64,000 nt of DNA. Source: [Enterobacter] lignolyticus SCF1 (GTDB lineage Bacteria > Pseudomonadota > Gammaproteobacteria > Enterobacterales > Enterobacteriaceae). Below the pieces are notes generated by a model that was not told the origin of the DNA, did not search any database, and was given only the letters and a program-made list of their open reading frames with translations. The position numbers and the translations under genes are program-made. The stretch lies in assembly GCF_000164865.1 (NCBI RefSeq), contig NC_014618.1, positions 2,728,001-2,792,000 on the forward strand, in the 5' to 3' direction. Below are positions 8,602 to 16,482 of this stretch, one piece after another. Within the stretch, counting starts at the first letter, position 1. Each line of letters opens with the position of its first letter.

Positions 8602-11019
8602 TTAGCAATTTATTCCCCAAATATCCTTTGCATAGCCCTGAATAGTCCTGTCACTCGAAAACTCCCCCATCCGGCTAATATTGAGTAATGCCTTCCGGTG
8701 CCACTGCCGCGGGTGCTCAAAATCCGCCATCGCCTGCTGCTGCGTTTGACAATAGCTTTCAAAATCGAGCAGATGGCAATAATTATCAGCGGCAGTTAAC
8801 ATATGGTGTAAAGGGGCAAAAAGGTCATGATCTGGGGTAAATACGCCAGAAATCAGGGCATCGACAATGTGCGCAATCTGCGGATTGCCGTGATGGTATA
8901 AGAGATTATTATTACCTTCGCGTCGGCTTTTAGTAATTTCTTCGGCAGTAGCGCCAAAGAGATAAAAATTATCCTTGCCGACCGCCTCCCGAATTTCGAT
9001 ATTGGCGCCATCATACGTGCCAATCGTTAATGCGCCATTCAGCGCAAACTTCATGTTACTGGTGCCAGAGGCCTCGGTACCTGCTGTCGAAATTTGCTCC
9101 GAAAGGTCGGTTGCCGGGATGATGCTTTCGGCTAACGAGACCTTGTAATCCTCAAGAAAAACGACCTTCAGCTGCCCGGCAATGCGCGGATCGCTGTTGA
9201 TTTTTTTGGCTACGGTATTGATTAACTGAATAATAAGTTTTGCCATCCGATAGCCGGGCGCCGCCTTGCCGGCAAAGAGATGCACTTTAGGCGCGATGGT
9301 TTTGCCGTTCTCCTTGATATCAAGGTAGAGAGCAATGACATGCAGAATGTTCAGGAGCTGGCGCTTGTACTCGTGAATACGCTTTACCTGACAGTCAAAC
9401 ATCGCCATCGGATCCAGCGTAACCCCATAATGCTGTGAAACAATCTGGCTAAGCGCGGATTTGTTTTTGAATTTAATGGCGCGGATTTGATCGACAACGC
9501 CCGCGTCATCCGCCTTTTTCTCCAGCTGGCGAAGCAAATGTAAATCCGTCGGCCATCTGGCGCCCAGCTGCTGATTCAAAAACGCGGCAAGATTGGGGTT
9601 AGCCTGCTGCAGCCAGCGGCGCGGTGTGACTCCGTTGGTCTGATTAATGAATTTTTCCGGCGTAATAAAGTAAAAATCAGGCACCAGGTGGGTTTTGATA
9701 AGCTCCGAATGGAGCATGGCAACGCCATTAACACAATGGCTCCCGACGATGGCCAGGTTTGCCATGCGGATGTGTTTGTCTTTGTCCCCCGCAAACAGAG
9801 ACAAAGAGGTCAACAAATGCGGCCTGTCCGGCCAGCGGGTGGCGACATCGTCAAGGAACCGGTGGTTAATTTCAAAAATAATCTGCAGATGACGCGGCAA
9901 CAGTTTTTCAAACAGCGCCACGGGCCAGGTTTCCAGCGCCTCGGGCATCAGCGTATGGTTCGTGTACGCGCAGGTTTTCTGCGTGATTTCCCATGCCTGC
10001 GGCCAGGGAAGGCTGTATTCATCCACGAGCATCCGCATCAGTTCTACAACCGCCAGCGCCGGATGCGTATCGTTGAGCTGGATAGCCACATGCTGCGGCA
10101 GTAACGAAATATCCGCTTCAGTTTCCGCATATTCACGAAAGATATCCCGCAAGGTACATGCCACAAGGAAATATTCCTGAGTGAGCCGCAGCTCTTTACC
10201 CGTCAGGATTTCATCAGAAGGATACAGGATTTTCGATATATTCTCCGAGGCGATTTTTTCGCTTACCGCCTTTATATAATCGCCGCGATTAAAAATATGG
10301 ATATTGAAAGAATTAGAGGCTACGGCGCTGTATAAACGCAGCTTATTGGTGGTGCTGCCCCGGTAGCCCGAAACGAAATAGTCATTTGGAATACCGACGA
10401 TGGTATTCCACCCCAGCCACATCGGATTGTAATTCCCGTTAACATCATCCGCATGTTCAATATAACCACCAATGGGGATCAGCATCGGCTGCGTATGGTG
10501 CTCAACTAACCATGGGGAGTGCATGGAATGCCAGTCATCCGGATGTTCTATCTGCTGCTCATTCTGAAACGATTGCCGGAACAGGCCATATTCATATTTG
10601 ATACCGTGACCCGATGCGGCGATATCCAGCGTGGCCATTGAGTCGATGAAGCAGGCGGCCAGGCGCCCTAACCCCCCGTTGCCAAGGGCGGCATCGGGTT
10701 CTTCATCAAGAATATTGTCAAAATCGAACCCCAGTTCATTTACCGCCTGGCGCATATCGTTCAGCAAATTCATATTCATCAGATTATTGCGCAGCGACTG
10801 CCCGAGCAGAAACTCCATTGACAGATAATAAACGCGTTTTTTCTTTTCCGCGCGCTGCCGGGCCTGGCTGCCGAGAAATTGATCCTGTTGAAAATAGCGC
10901 ACCGCCAGCGCCACAGCATTAAACACATCGCCGTTGGTAGCCTTATTTAAGCTAACACACAAGGTGTATTTTAATTGTTCTTCGACAAGAGCGCGCAAAT
11001 CTCTGCTGATGACAGACAT
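8602..11019 (-). CDS. Alpha-glucan (glycogen/maltodextrin-type) phosphorylase
   Basis: 805 residues from the ATG at 11019, which has GAGG about 6 bases upstream; a TTG 22 codons earlier (11085) has no ribosome site. GT35 family: YLSMEFLLGQSL, ALGNGGLGRLAACF, GLFRQSF, and the PLP lysine (~657) in EASGTSNMKF. It catalyses reversible phosphorolysis of alpha-1,4-glucan to glucose-1-phosphate. It resembles but is not the glgP of the glg operon, whose genes are absent here, nor malP beside malQ. It heads the leftward operon with the beta-barrel and the partner-switch genes, which points to glucose-1-phosphate supply or glycan turnover for that pathway. Confidence 0.9.
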   Translation of the reverse strand: MSVISRDLRALVEEQLKYTLCVSLNKATNGDVFNAVALAVRYFQQDQFLGSQARQRAEKKKRVYYLSMEFLLGQSLRNNLMNMNLLNDMRQAVNELGFDFDNILDEEPDAALGNGGLGRLAACFIDSMATLDIAASGHGIKYEYGLFRQSFQNEQQIEHPDDWHSMHSPWLVEHHTQPMLIPIGGYIEHADDVNGNYNPMWLGWNTIVGIPNDYFVSGYRGSTTNKLRLYSAVASNSFNIHIFNRGDYIKAVSEKIASENISKILYPSDEILTGKELRLTQEYFLVACTLRDIFREYAETEADISLLPQHVAIQLNDTHPALAVVELMRMLVDEYSLPWPQAWEITQKTCAYTNHTLMPEALETWPVALFEKLLPRHLQIIFEINHRFLDDVATRWPDRPHLLTSLSLFAGDKDKHIRMANLAIVGSHCVNGVAMLHSELIKTHLVPDFYFITPEKFINQTNGVTPRRWLQQANPNLAAFLNQQLGARWPTDLHLLRQLEKKADDAGVVDQIRAIKFKNKSALSQIVSQHYGVTLDPMAMFDCQVKRIHEYKRQLLNILHVIALYLDIKENGKTIAPKVHLFAGKAAPGYRMAKLIIQLINTVAKKINSDPRIAGQLKVVFLEDYKVSLAESIIPATDLSEQISTAGTEASGTSNMKFALNGALTIGTYDGANIEIREAVGKDNFYLFGATAEEITKSRREGNNNLLYHHGNPQIAHIVDALISGVFTPDHDLFAPLHHMLTAADNYCHLLDFESYCQTQQQAMADFEHPRQWHRKALLNISRMGEFSSDRTIQGYAKDIWGINC

Positions 11020-11252
11020 GTTGACCTCACTGAACTCCGCTGCATCTTTTAAATGCACAGAACACAAGATATTGTTTTTTTTCAAGTGTAGACGGAGATT
11101 TTCATCTTAGGCAATTTTTGACCCACAAAGCGATATTCTATTGTTCCGGGACTAAATTAGTTCAAATTGAAACTATCAGGCGCAAATGCAATATGCGGGC
11201 GAGTCACGGCAATGCGCCTTGTCCGTTCAGGCTAAAATCGCAACCGGCAACC

Positions 11253-11282
11253 TGACACAGTCGCCGCAATTACGGGTATAAT
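11253..11282 (+). promoter_or_regulatory. Probable sigma-70 promoter of the yaiL gene
   Basis: A perfect TATAAT stands at 11277-11282, with TGACAC at 11253-11258 as a -35-like box 18 bases upstream. The gene starts 34 bases further on. The rest of the 11020-11315 gap is AT-rich and should also hold the leftward promoter of the phosphorylase operon, which I could not place. Confidence 0.5.
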
Positions 11283-11315
11283 CCTGACCATGACTCACAT
11301 AGTTTCGGTACCACG

Positions 11316-11855
11316 ATGACAAAACTCACCTTACAAGAGCAGATGTTAAAAGCAGGATTAGTGACCAGCAAAAAAATGGCCAAAGTCCAGCGTACGGCGA
11401 AAAAATCCCGCGTGCAGGCGCGTGAAGCCAGAGAAGCGGTTGAAGAGAATAAAAAGGCGCAGCTTGAGCGCGATAAGCAGCTGAGCGAGCAGCAAAAGCA
11501 GGCGGTATTGTCGAAAGAGCTGAAAGCCCAGGTGAAGCAGCTGATTGAGATGAACCGCATCACCGTGGCCAAAGGGACTATCGATTTTAACTTCACCGAT
11601 AATAACCTTATCAAAAAAGTCGCGGTCGATAAGCTGACGCAGACGCAGCTGATTAACGGCCGTCTCGCCATTGCCCGTCTGGCGGCGGATAACAACGCCG
11701 AGGCGCAGTACGCCATCATCCCCGCCGCCGTCGCCGACAAAATCGCCCAGCGCGATGCCGACAGCATCGTGTTACACAGCGCGCTGAGCCAGGACGTGCA
11801 GGACGAAGACGATCCGTACGCGGATTTCAAAATCCCCGACGATTTGATGTGGTAA
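11316..11855 (+). CDS. yaiL: DUF2058 nucleoprotein YaiL
   Basis: 179 residues, the same length as E. coli YaiL and nearly identical over the N-terminal 70 residues (MTKLTLQEQMLKAGL...). The first ~80 residues are highly charged and coiled-coil-like, followed by a compact domain that ends DDPYADFKIPDDLMW. The family is described as polynucleotide-associated; its activity is not known to me. In E. coli yaiL lies far from xthA, so the neighbourhood differs here. No strong Shine-Dalgarno sequence precedes the ATG. Confidence 0.93.
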   Translation: MTKLTLQEQMLKAGLVTSKKMAKVQRTAKKSRVQAREAREAVEENKKAQLERDKQLSEQQKQAVLSKELKAQVKQLIEMNRITVAKGTIDFNFTDNNLIKKVAVDKLTQTQLINGRLAIARLAADNNAEAQYAIIPAAVADKIAQRDADSIVLHSALSQDVQDEDDPYADFKIPDDLMW

Positions 11856-11861
11856 GCCGCA

Positions 11862-12560
11862 TCAGAACGGGCTGGCGCTGCGGAGGCTGAACGGCTCGCC
11901 GCTGGCGGGATGGGTAAAATGCAGCTCGCTGGCGTGCAGCATCAGCCGCGGCGCGCGTCCGGTCCCCGGCGGCAAAAGGCCGCCGTACAGATCGCAGCCT
12001 AAAATCGGGTGTCCCAGATGCTGACAGTGAATGCGCAGCTGATGGGTGCGCCCGGTCTGCGGGGTTAGCATCACCCGCGTCAACGGCAGTTCCCTGCCGT
12101 CCTCCAGCCTCTGCGTGAATCGCTCAACAACCTGAAAGCGGGAGCGCGCGGGCTTGCCGTGGGTCGCGCAAATCGACATCCGCGGAAACAGCGCCGGGTC
12201 TTTCGCAATCGGCGCATCGACCGTTCCCTCGTTCTCCTCCAGATGCCCGCAGAGCAGCGCGGTGTAGACTTTGCTCACGGCGCGCTGGCTGAACTGCTGG
12301 CACAGGGCGGCATTGACCGCCTTATCGCGGGCCACCACTATCAGCCCGGAGGTGCCGAAATCAAGGCGATGCACCAGCGCGCAGCCGGGAAACAGCTTCA
12401 CCAGCCGGTAATGCACCGAGTCGAGGTTCTGCGGGTTTTTCCCCGAGAGGCTGAGCAGCCCCGCGGGTTTATTGATTATCACCAGCTGCGCGTCCTGCCA
12501 GAGGATCTCAATCTCGTCATGGCACGGCGGGGCAATAAAAGTATCGATAACGGCAGACAT
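11862..12560 (-). CDS. RluA-family pseudouridine synthase
   Basis: 232 residues. The catalytic motif is HRLDFGTSGLIVV, with the nucleophilic Asp at ~67, followed by the family motifs KVYTALLCG, GRTHQLRIHCQHLGHPI and DLYGG. It isomerises uridine to pseudouridine in rRNA or tRNA. Size and motifs fit the RluA subgroup (dual 23S rRNA and tRNA specificity), but there is no S4 domain and the substrate cannot be fixed. It starts 11 bases after the cold-shock-domain gene and is probably co-transcribed with it. It meets yaiL tail to tail. Confidence 0.87.
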   Translation of the reverse strand: MSAVIDTFIAPPCHDEIEILWQDAQLVIINKPAGLLSLSGKNPQNLDSVHYRLVKLFPGCALVHRLDFGTSGLIVVARDKAVNAALCQQFSQRAVSKVYTALLCGHLEENEGTVDAPIAKDPALFPRMSICATHGKPARSRFQVVERFTQRLEDGRELPLTRVMLTPQTGRTHQLRIHCQHLGHPILGCDLYGGLLPPGTGRAPRLMLHASELHFTHPASGEPFSLRSASPF

Positions 12561-12571
12561 CAGGCGACGGC

Positions 12572-13054
12572 TTAGCGCACTTTCTTGAGCATTTTTACCG
12601 TTTCTTCAACGTCAATCTCGTCTTCAGAGAAGATCAGCGTCTTATTCTGGAAGGTGGTGACCGCCAGCTTTTTCACCGTACGCATCTCGCCCGCCTTTGC
12701 CGTCGCTTTCGGGCGAATGCTGCTCATCAGCATGCCGACCGACAGCACCGCATTCTCTTTATCGATTTTGGTCTCGACCGGTTCCTCTTCGCTGAACACC
12801 ACCCAGGATTTGATGGCGGTGATTTTGAGGCGCTCGCCGGCAATATAGATATACTTGCTGTCCGGGATGACCTTCACCGCATACGCCGACAGCCCTTTGC
12901 TGTTGGTGGTGGGCTCAAAGGTGACCGCCGCGTCTTTCTTAATCAGGTCAGGATTGGCAACCTTAATCACATGAAAATAGCGGTTGTCGCCGTTTTCATC
13001 TTTGATAAATCCAAACCCTTTGTCTTCAAACCAGGTTGTGATGGTTCCTTGCAT
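12572..13054 (-). CDS. Cold-shock-domain protein with C-terminal extension
   Basis: 160 residues, over twice the length of CspA. The N-terminal ~62 residues form a cold-shock domain with the RNP1-like KGFGFIKD and a variant RNP2, NRYFHVI, where CspA has DIFVHF. The remaining ~95 residues (YIYIAGERLKITAIKSW to the Lys-rich MLKKVR end) form a second domain I do not recognise; it looks like a PH-like or small beta domain. Likely an RNA-binding protein; pairing with a pseudouridine synthase gene hints at RNA metabolism. The start overlaps a TAAAGGCA ribosome site. Confidence 0.8.
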   Translation of the reverse strand: MQGTITTWFEDKGFGFIKDENGDNRYFHVIKVANPDLIKKDAAVTFEPTTNSKGLSAYAVKVIPDSKYIYIAGERLKITAIKSWVVFSEEEPVETKIDKENAVLSVGMLMSSIRPKATAKAGEMRTVKKLAVTTFQNKTLIFSEDEIDVEETVKMLKKVR

Positions 13055-13249
13055 TGCCTTTACCGCCTAATTAACTGTTCAACACTCACATTTTTGCAGC
13101 GCGCAGTGTAATGCACTCTGCCCGCGCCGACCATGCCTATAACGGAAGTATGGCGGATAATTTACCGCCGCACCCGGGCAAGAGGAGGTCAGCCGGTGAA
13201 TTTTCTGCTACCATCCCTGCACCATTCACCCTGCACAGTGACAGTGACT

Positions 13250-14056
13250 ATGAAATTTGTCTCTTTTAATATCAACGGCCTGCGCGCCCGTCCTCATCAA
13301 CTGGAAGCCATCGTCGAAAAGCATCAGCCCGACGTGATCGGCCTGCAGGAGACAAAAGTTCACGACGATATGTTCCCCCTCGAAGACGTGGCGAAGCTGG
13401 GCTACAACGTCTTTTATCACGGGCAGAAAGGTCACTATGGGGTGGCGCTGCTGACCAAAGCGACGCCGGTCTCCGTGCGCCGCGGTTTCCCGGGCGACGG
13501 CGAAGACGCCCAGCGCCGCATTATTATGGCGGAAATCCCGTCGGCGTTCGGCAACGTCACGGTGATCAACGGCTACTTCCCGCAGGGCGAGAGCCGCGAC
13601 CATCCGCTGAAGTTCCCGGCAAAAGAGCTGTTCTACCAGAACCTGCAAAACTACCTGAACACCGAGCTGAACAACGAAAACCCGGTGCTGATCATGGGCG
13701 ACATGAACATCAGCCCGACGGACCTGGATATCGGCATCGGCGACGACAACCGCAAGCGCTGGCTGCGTACCGGCAAATGTTCGTTCCTGCCGGAAGAGCG
13801 CGAGTGGATGGCGCGGCTGCTGGACTGGGGGCTGGTGGACACCTTCCGTCACGCGCACCCGGATACCCAGGACAAGTTCTCGTGGTTCGACTACCGCTCA
13901 AAAGGCTTTGACGACAACCGTGGCCTGCGCATAGACCTGCTGCTGGCGAGCTCGCCGCTGGCCCAGCGCTGCGTCGAAACCGGGATCGACTACGAGATCC
14001 GCAGTATGGAAAAACCGTCCGACCACGCCCCGGTCTGGGCAACGTTTAAGGGCTAA
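13250..14056 (+). CDS. xthA: Exodeoxyribonuclease III
   Basis: 268 residues, matching E. coli Xth closely from MKFVSFNINGLRARP. The start at 13250 follows homology; an open frame reaches back to 13133 but that part is not conserved. Exonuclease/endonuclease/phosphatase fold: metal-binding Glu34 in LQETKVHDD, catalytic Tyr in NGYFPQG, NMNISPTD with the active-site Asp, and the terminal SDHAPVW His. It is the main AP endonuclease of base-excision repair and a 3'-5' exonuclease. Divergent from the cold-shock-domain gene; 195 bases separate the two and hold both promoters. Confidence 0.97.
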   Translation: MKFVSFNINGLRARPHQLEAIVEKHQPDVIGLQETKVHDDMFPLEDVAKLGYNVFYHGQKGHYGVALLTKATPVSVRRGFPGDGEDAQRRIIMAEIPSAFGNVTVINGYFPQGESRDHPLKFPAKELFYQNLQNYLNTELNNENPVLIMGDMNISPTDLDIGIGDDNRKRWLRTGKCSFLPEEREWMARLLDWGLVDTFRHAHPDTQDKFSWFDYRSKGFDDNRGLRIDLLLASSPLAQRCVETGIDYEIRSMEKPSDHAPVWATFKG

Positions 14057-14074
14057 GACGCGCCGCTGAAGGGT

Positions 14075-14100
14075 TCCCCGGGGCGGAAACGGCCCGGGGA
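14075..14100 (+). repeat. GC-rich hairpin after xthA
   Basis: TCCCCGGG at 14075-14082 pairs with CCCGGGGA at 14093-14100 around a 10-base loop. No U-run follows, so it is a weak terminator at most; it could stabilise the xthA mRNA end. Confidence 0.4.
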
Positions 14101-14240
14101 GCAGAAATGTTCTGAGCAAAATCAATAAAATGACGGTAATCGTTTGTTACTTTCGGTCATTTACTATAGCCTCGCGGGCAACAGTGCCGATACCTTTCGG
14201 TGAATAAGACGGAAAAGGATGAAATGCCAAAGAAGTCGTC

Positions 14241-14957
14241 ATAAATGCTGAATACAAATTATGCATTGCCTGCATCATATTTGGCGCTATTGTTTACGTC
14301 ATTTATTCATCTGGAATAGCGAGTCTGCTTACCGACGTCCAGCATTTGCCATCCGTTATTCGTCAATATGGCGCGCTCGGCTATACGCTGTATATCCTGT
14401 TATTTATTATCGCCACCCTTTTCCTGATGCCTGGCAGCATTCTGGTGATCGTCGGCGGTATTGTGTTTGGCACCGTCACCGGAACGCTGCTTTCCTTTAT
14501 TGCCGCCACGGCCGCCTCGGCGCTGTCGTTCCTGCTCGCCCGCTGGATTGGGCGCGAACTGCTATTAAAATACGTCGGGCATACGGCCATCTTTCAGGCG
14601 ATTGAGCGCGGAATGACCCGCAGCGGCAGCGATTTCTTAATCCTGACGCGTTTAATTCCTTTATTTCCCTACAACATTCAAAACTACGCCTATGGCCTGA
14701 CGGCGATTTCATTCTGGTCGTTCACCCTCATTTCCGCCATCACCACATTACCCGGCTTACTATTGTATACCGCGATGGCCGACGAACTCGCGACGGGCGG
14801 TATTACTCCGGTCTTTATTCTAAAACTCTGCCTGGCGGGTATGGCGTTATTTACGTTAATTCAGGCAGCCAAAGCCTATGCCCGATATAAACAGGTTGTT
14901 CTGCCGGATCCCGGTAAAACGAAACGCAGCCTGTCCATCAACAAAAACCAAGGATAG
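14241..14957 (+). CDS. ydjX: YdjX, VTT/DedA-type membrane protein with apparent AUA start
   Basis: 238 codons if read from ATA at 14241; E. coli YdjX has 236. The in-frame sequence INAEYKLCIACIIF... aligns with E. coli MNAERKFLFACLIF, so the conserved start codon position reads ATA instead of ATG. The nearest standard in-frame starts are TTG codons such as 14346, which would delete the first membrane helix. TVP38/TMEM64 features are intact: PGSILVIVGGIVFG, FLLARWIGRE, ILTRLIPLFPYNIQNYAYGL. Family members handle lipids at the inner membrane. First gene of the ydjXYZ group, 7 bases before ydjY. Confidence 0.82.
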   Translation: MNAEYKLCIACIIFGAIVYVIYSSGIASLLTDVQHLPSVIRQYGALGYTLYILLFIIATLFLMPGSILVIVGGIVFGTVTGTLLSFIAATAASALSFLLARWIGRELLLKYVGHTAIFQAIERGMTRSGSDFLILTRLIPLFPYNIQNYAYGLTAISFWSFTLISAITTLPGLLLYTAMADELATGGITPVFILKLCLAGMALFTLIQAAKAYARYKQVVLPDPGKTKRSLSINKNQG

Positions 14958-14964
14958 AATAATC

Positions 14965-15642
14965 ATGCAACATAATATGATGTCATGGAAAAAAGGACTG
15001 GCTGCGCTGTGTTTATTGGCCATCACCGGGCTCACCGGCTGTGACCAAAAAACGGACGCGGCCGCGCAGAATGTCGGGTATGACGGACTTTCGCCCAATA
15101 CCCCTCTGCGGGTCGATCCTCAGACGCGCACCGTCACTATGCTGGTACAGGTCAATGGCCGTTTTCTTACCGATGATACCCGCCACGGCATTGTTTATAA
15201 GGGAGGCTCCAATAGCCAAAAATCGCTGTTTATCGGCTATGCCCCCCCGAAAGCACTCTATGATGCCTTAAAACAAATTCATGCCACGCCGGGGGATAAT
15301 ATGACCATGGACAATAAAGAAACCACGCATGTCGCGGGGAGCAAACTGGCCATATCCGTCACATGGGCTGGCGCCGCCAAAGCGTACTCCTTCGATGACG
15401 TTATCGTTGACAGCAATGGCCGGAAGCCAGACATGCGTTTTGGCGGGAATTTAACCGCGGCGGAGGAGAAAAAAACCGGCTGTCTGCTGTGCCTGGATAG
15501 CTGTCCGGTGGGGATTATCAGCAATGCCGTCTATACCTATGGGGCAGTGGAAAAACGCGGTGAAGTCAAATTCACTGGCAACGCCGCGCTATTACCGCCA
15601 GACGGAACGCTCGCGACGGTGTCATTTAACGTGATGGAGTAA
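14965..15642 (+). CDS. ydjY: YdjY, lipoprotein-like ferredoxin-type protein
   Basis: 225 residues, the E. coli length. A signal peptide ends in a lipobox-like LTGC (Cys ~26), so the mature protein is probably lipid-anchored in the periplasm. A cysteine cluster TGCLLCLDSCPVG (~176-188) gives the family its ferredoxin-like annotation, although it has only three cysteines close together. Function unknown. It sits between two VTT-family membrane proteins and probably shares their mRNA. An open frame extends 29 codons upstream inside ydjX but homology favours this ATG. Confidence 0.9.
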   Translation: MQHNMMSWKKGLAALCLLAITGLTGCDQKTDAAAQNVGYDGLSPNTPLRVDPQTRTVTMLVQVNGRFLTDDTRHGIVYKGGSNSQKSLFIGYAPPKALYDALKQIHATPGDNMTMDNKETTHVAGSKLAISVTWAGAAKAYSFDDVIVDSNGRKPDMRFGGNLTAAEEKKTGCLLCLDSCPVGIISNAVYTYGAVEKRGEVKFTGNAALLPPDGTLATVSFNVME

Positions 15643-15661
15643 CGCCAGTCGCCTCCCGACC

Positions 15662-15688
15662 CCGGCTGCAGATAGCGTCTGCAGCCGG
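15662..15688 (+). repeat. Perfect 11-bp hairpin between ydjY and ydjZ
   Basis: CCGGCTGCAGA (15662-15672) pairs perfectly with TCTGCAGCCGG (15678-15688) around the loop TAGCG. There is no U-run, so it is more likely an mRNA-stabilising or attenuating hairpin than a complete terminator. Confidence 0.6.
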
Positions 15689-15732
15689 AGATATCGTGCC
15701 TTTTCACCCTCGACGATGAGCAACTACGCGCA

Positions 15733-16431
15733 ATGAAAAAGCGTTCACTCTGGTACTACCGATTTGGTCTCCTCCTCCTGCTTTTGGCCGCCGTACTCCT
15801 CTGGCTATGGGTGCCTGGCGTTCATCATTTTATTAATCAAAGTATTGCCGCATTTTCATCGCTGGATCAGCGGGGCGTTGAACGCTTCATTCAGTCTTAC
15901 GGCGCGCAGGCCGCAGTCGTCTCATTCTTCCTGATGATCCTGCAGGCGATTATCGCCCCCCTCCCCGCGTTTCTGATTACCTTTGCCAATGCGTCTTTGT
16001 TTGGCGCCTTCTGGGGCGGCCTGCTCTCCTGGACAAGCGCGATGGCCGGCGCCGCGCTATGCTTTTTTATCGCCAGAATTCTGGGGCGTGAAGTTGTCGA
16101 AAAGCTAACCGGAAAAACCGTATTACGCAGCATGGACGGCTTCTTTACGCGCTACGGCAGGCATACGATATTGATCTGCCGCTTATTGCCTTTTGTTCCC
16201 TTCGACCCGATAAGCTATGCTGCTGGTTTGACCTCTATCCGCTTTCGCCATTTTTTTCTCGCCACTGCGGTCGGTCAATTGCCCGCCACCATCGTTTACT
16301 CCTGGGTAGGCAGCCTGTTAACCGGGGGGACGTTCTGGTTTGTCACCGGATTGTTCACCCTGTTTGCCCTGACGGTCGTCATTTTTGTCGCGAAACAAAT
16401 CTATTTTGAACGCCAGAAAAGGAAATTCTGA
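15733..16431 (+). CDS. ydjZ: YdjZ, VTT/DedA-type membrane protein
   Basis: 232 residues (E. coli 235). Membrane segments at ~10-28, 60-80, 85-110, 160-185 and 195-220. The family signatures are APLPAFLITFANASLFGAFWGG, FFIARILGRE and LICRLLPFVPFDPISYAAGL. Same TVP38/TMEM64 family as ydjX, so likely an inner-membrane lipid-handling protein. In E. coli ynjA follows directly; here it is missing and ynjB follows after 51 bases. The stop overlaps an ATG of a 13-codon frame (16431-16472) of no recognised meaning. Confidence 0.92.
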   Translation: MKKRSLWYYRFGLLLLLLAAVLLWLWVPGVHHFINQSIAAFSSLDQRGVERFIQSYGAQAAVVSFFLMILQAIIAPLPAFLITFANASLFGAFWGGLLSWTSAMAGAALCFFIARILGREVVEKLTGKTVLRSMDGFFTRYGRHTILICRLLPFVPFDPISYAAGLTSIRFRHFFLATAVGQLPATIVYSWVGSLLTGGTFWFVTGLFTLFALTVVIFVAKQIYFERQKRKF

Positions 16432-16482
16432 TGCGCGCCAGCCCACTGATTTTTCGTTCACCACTGTACTGAAGAGGATGTT

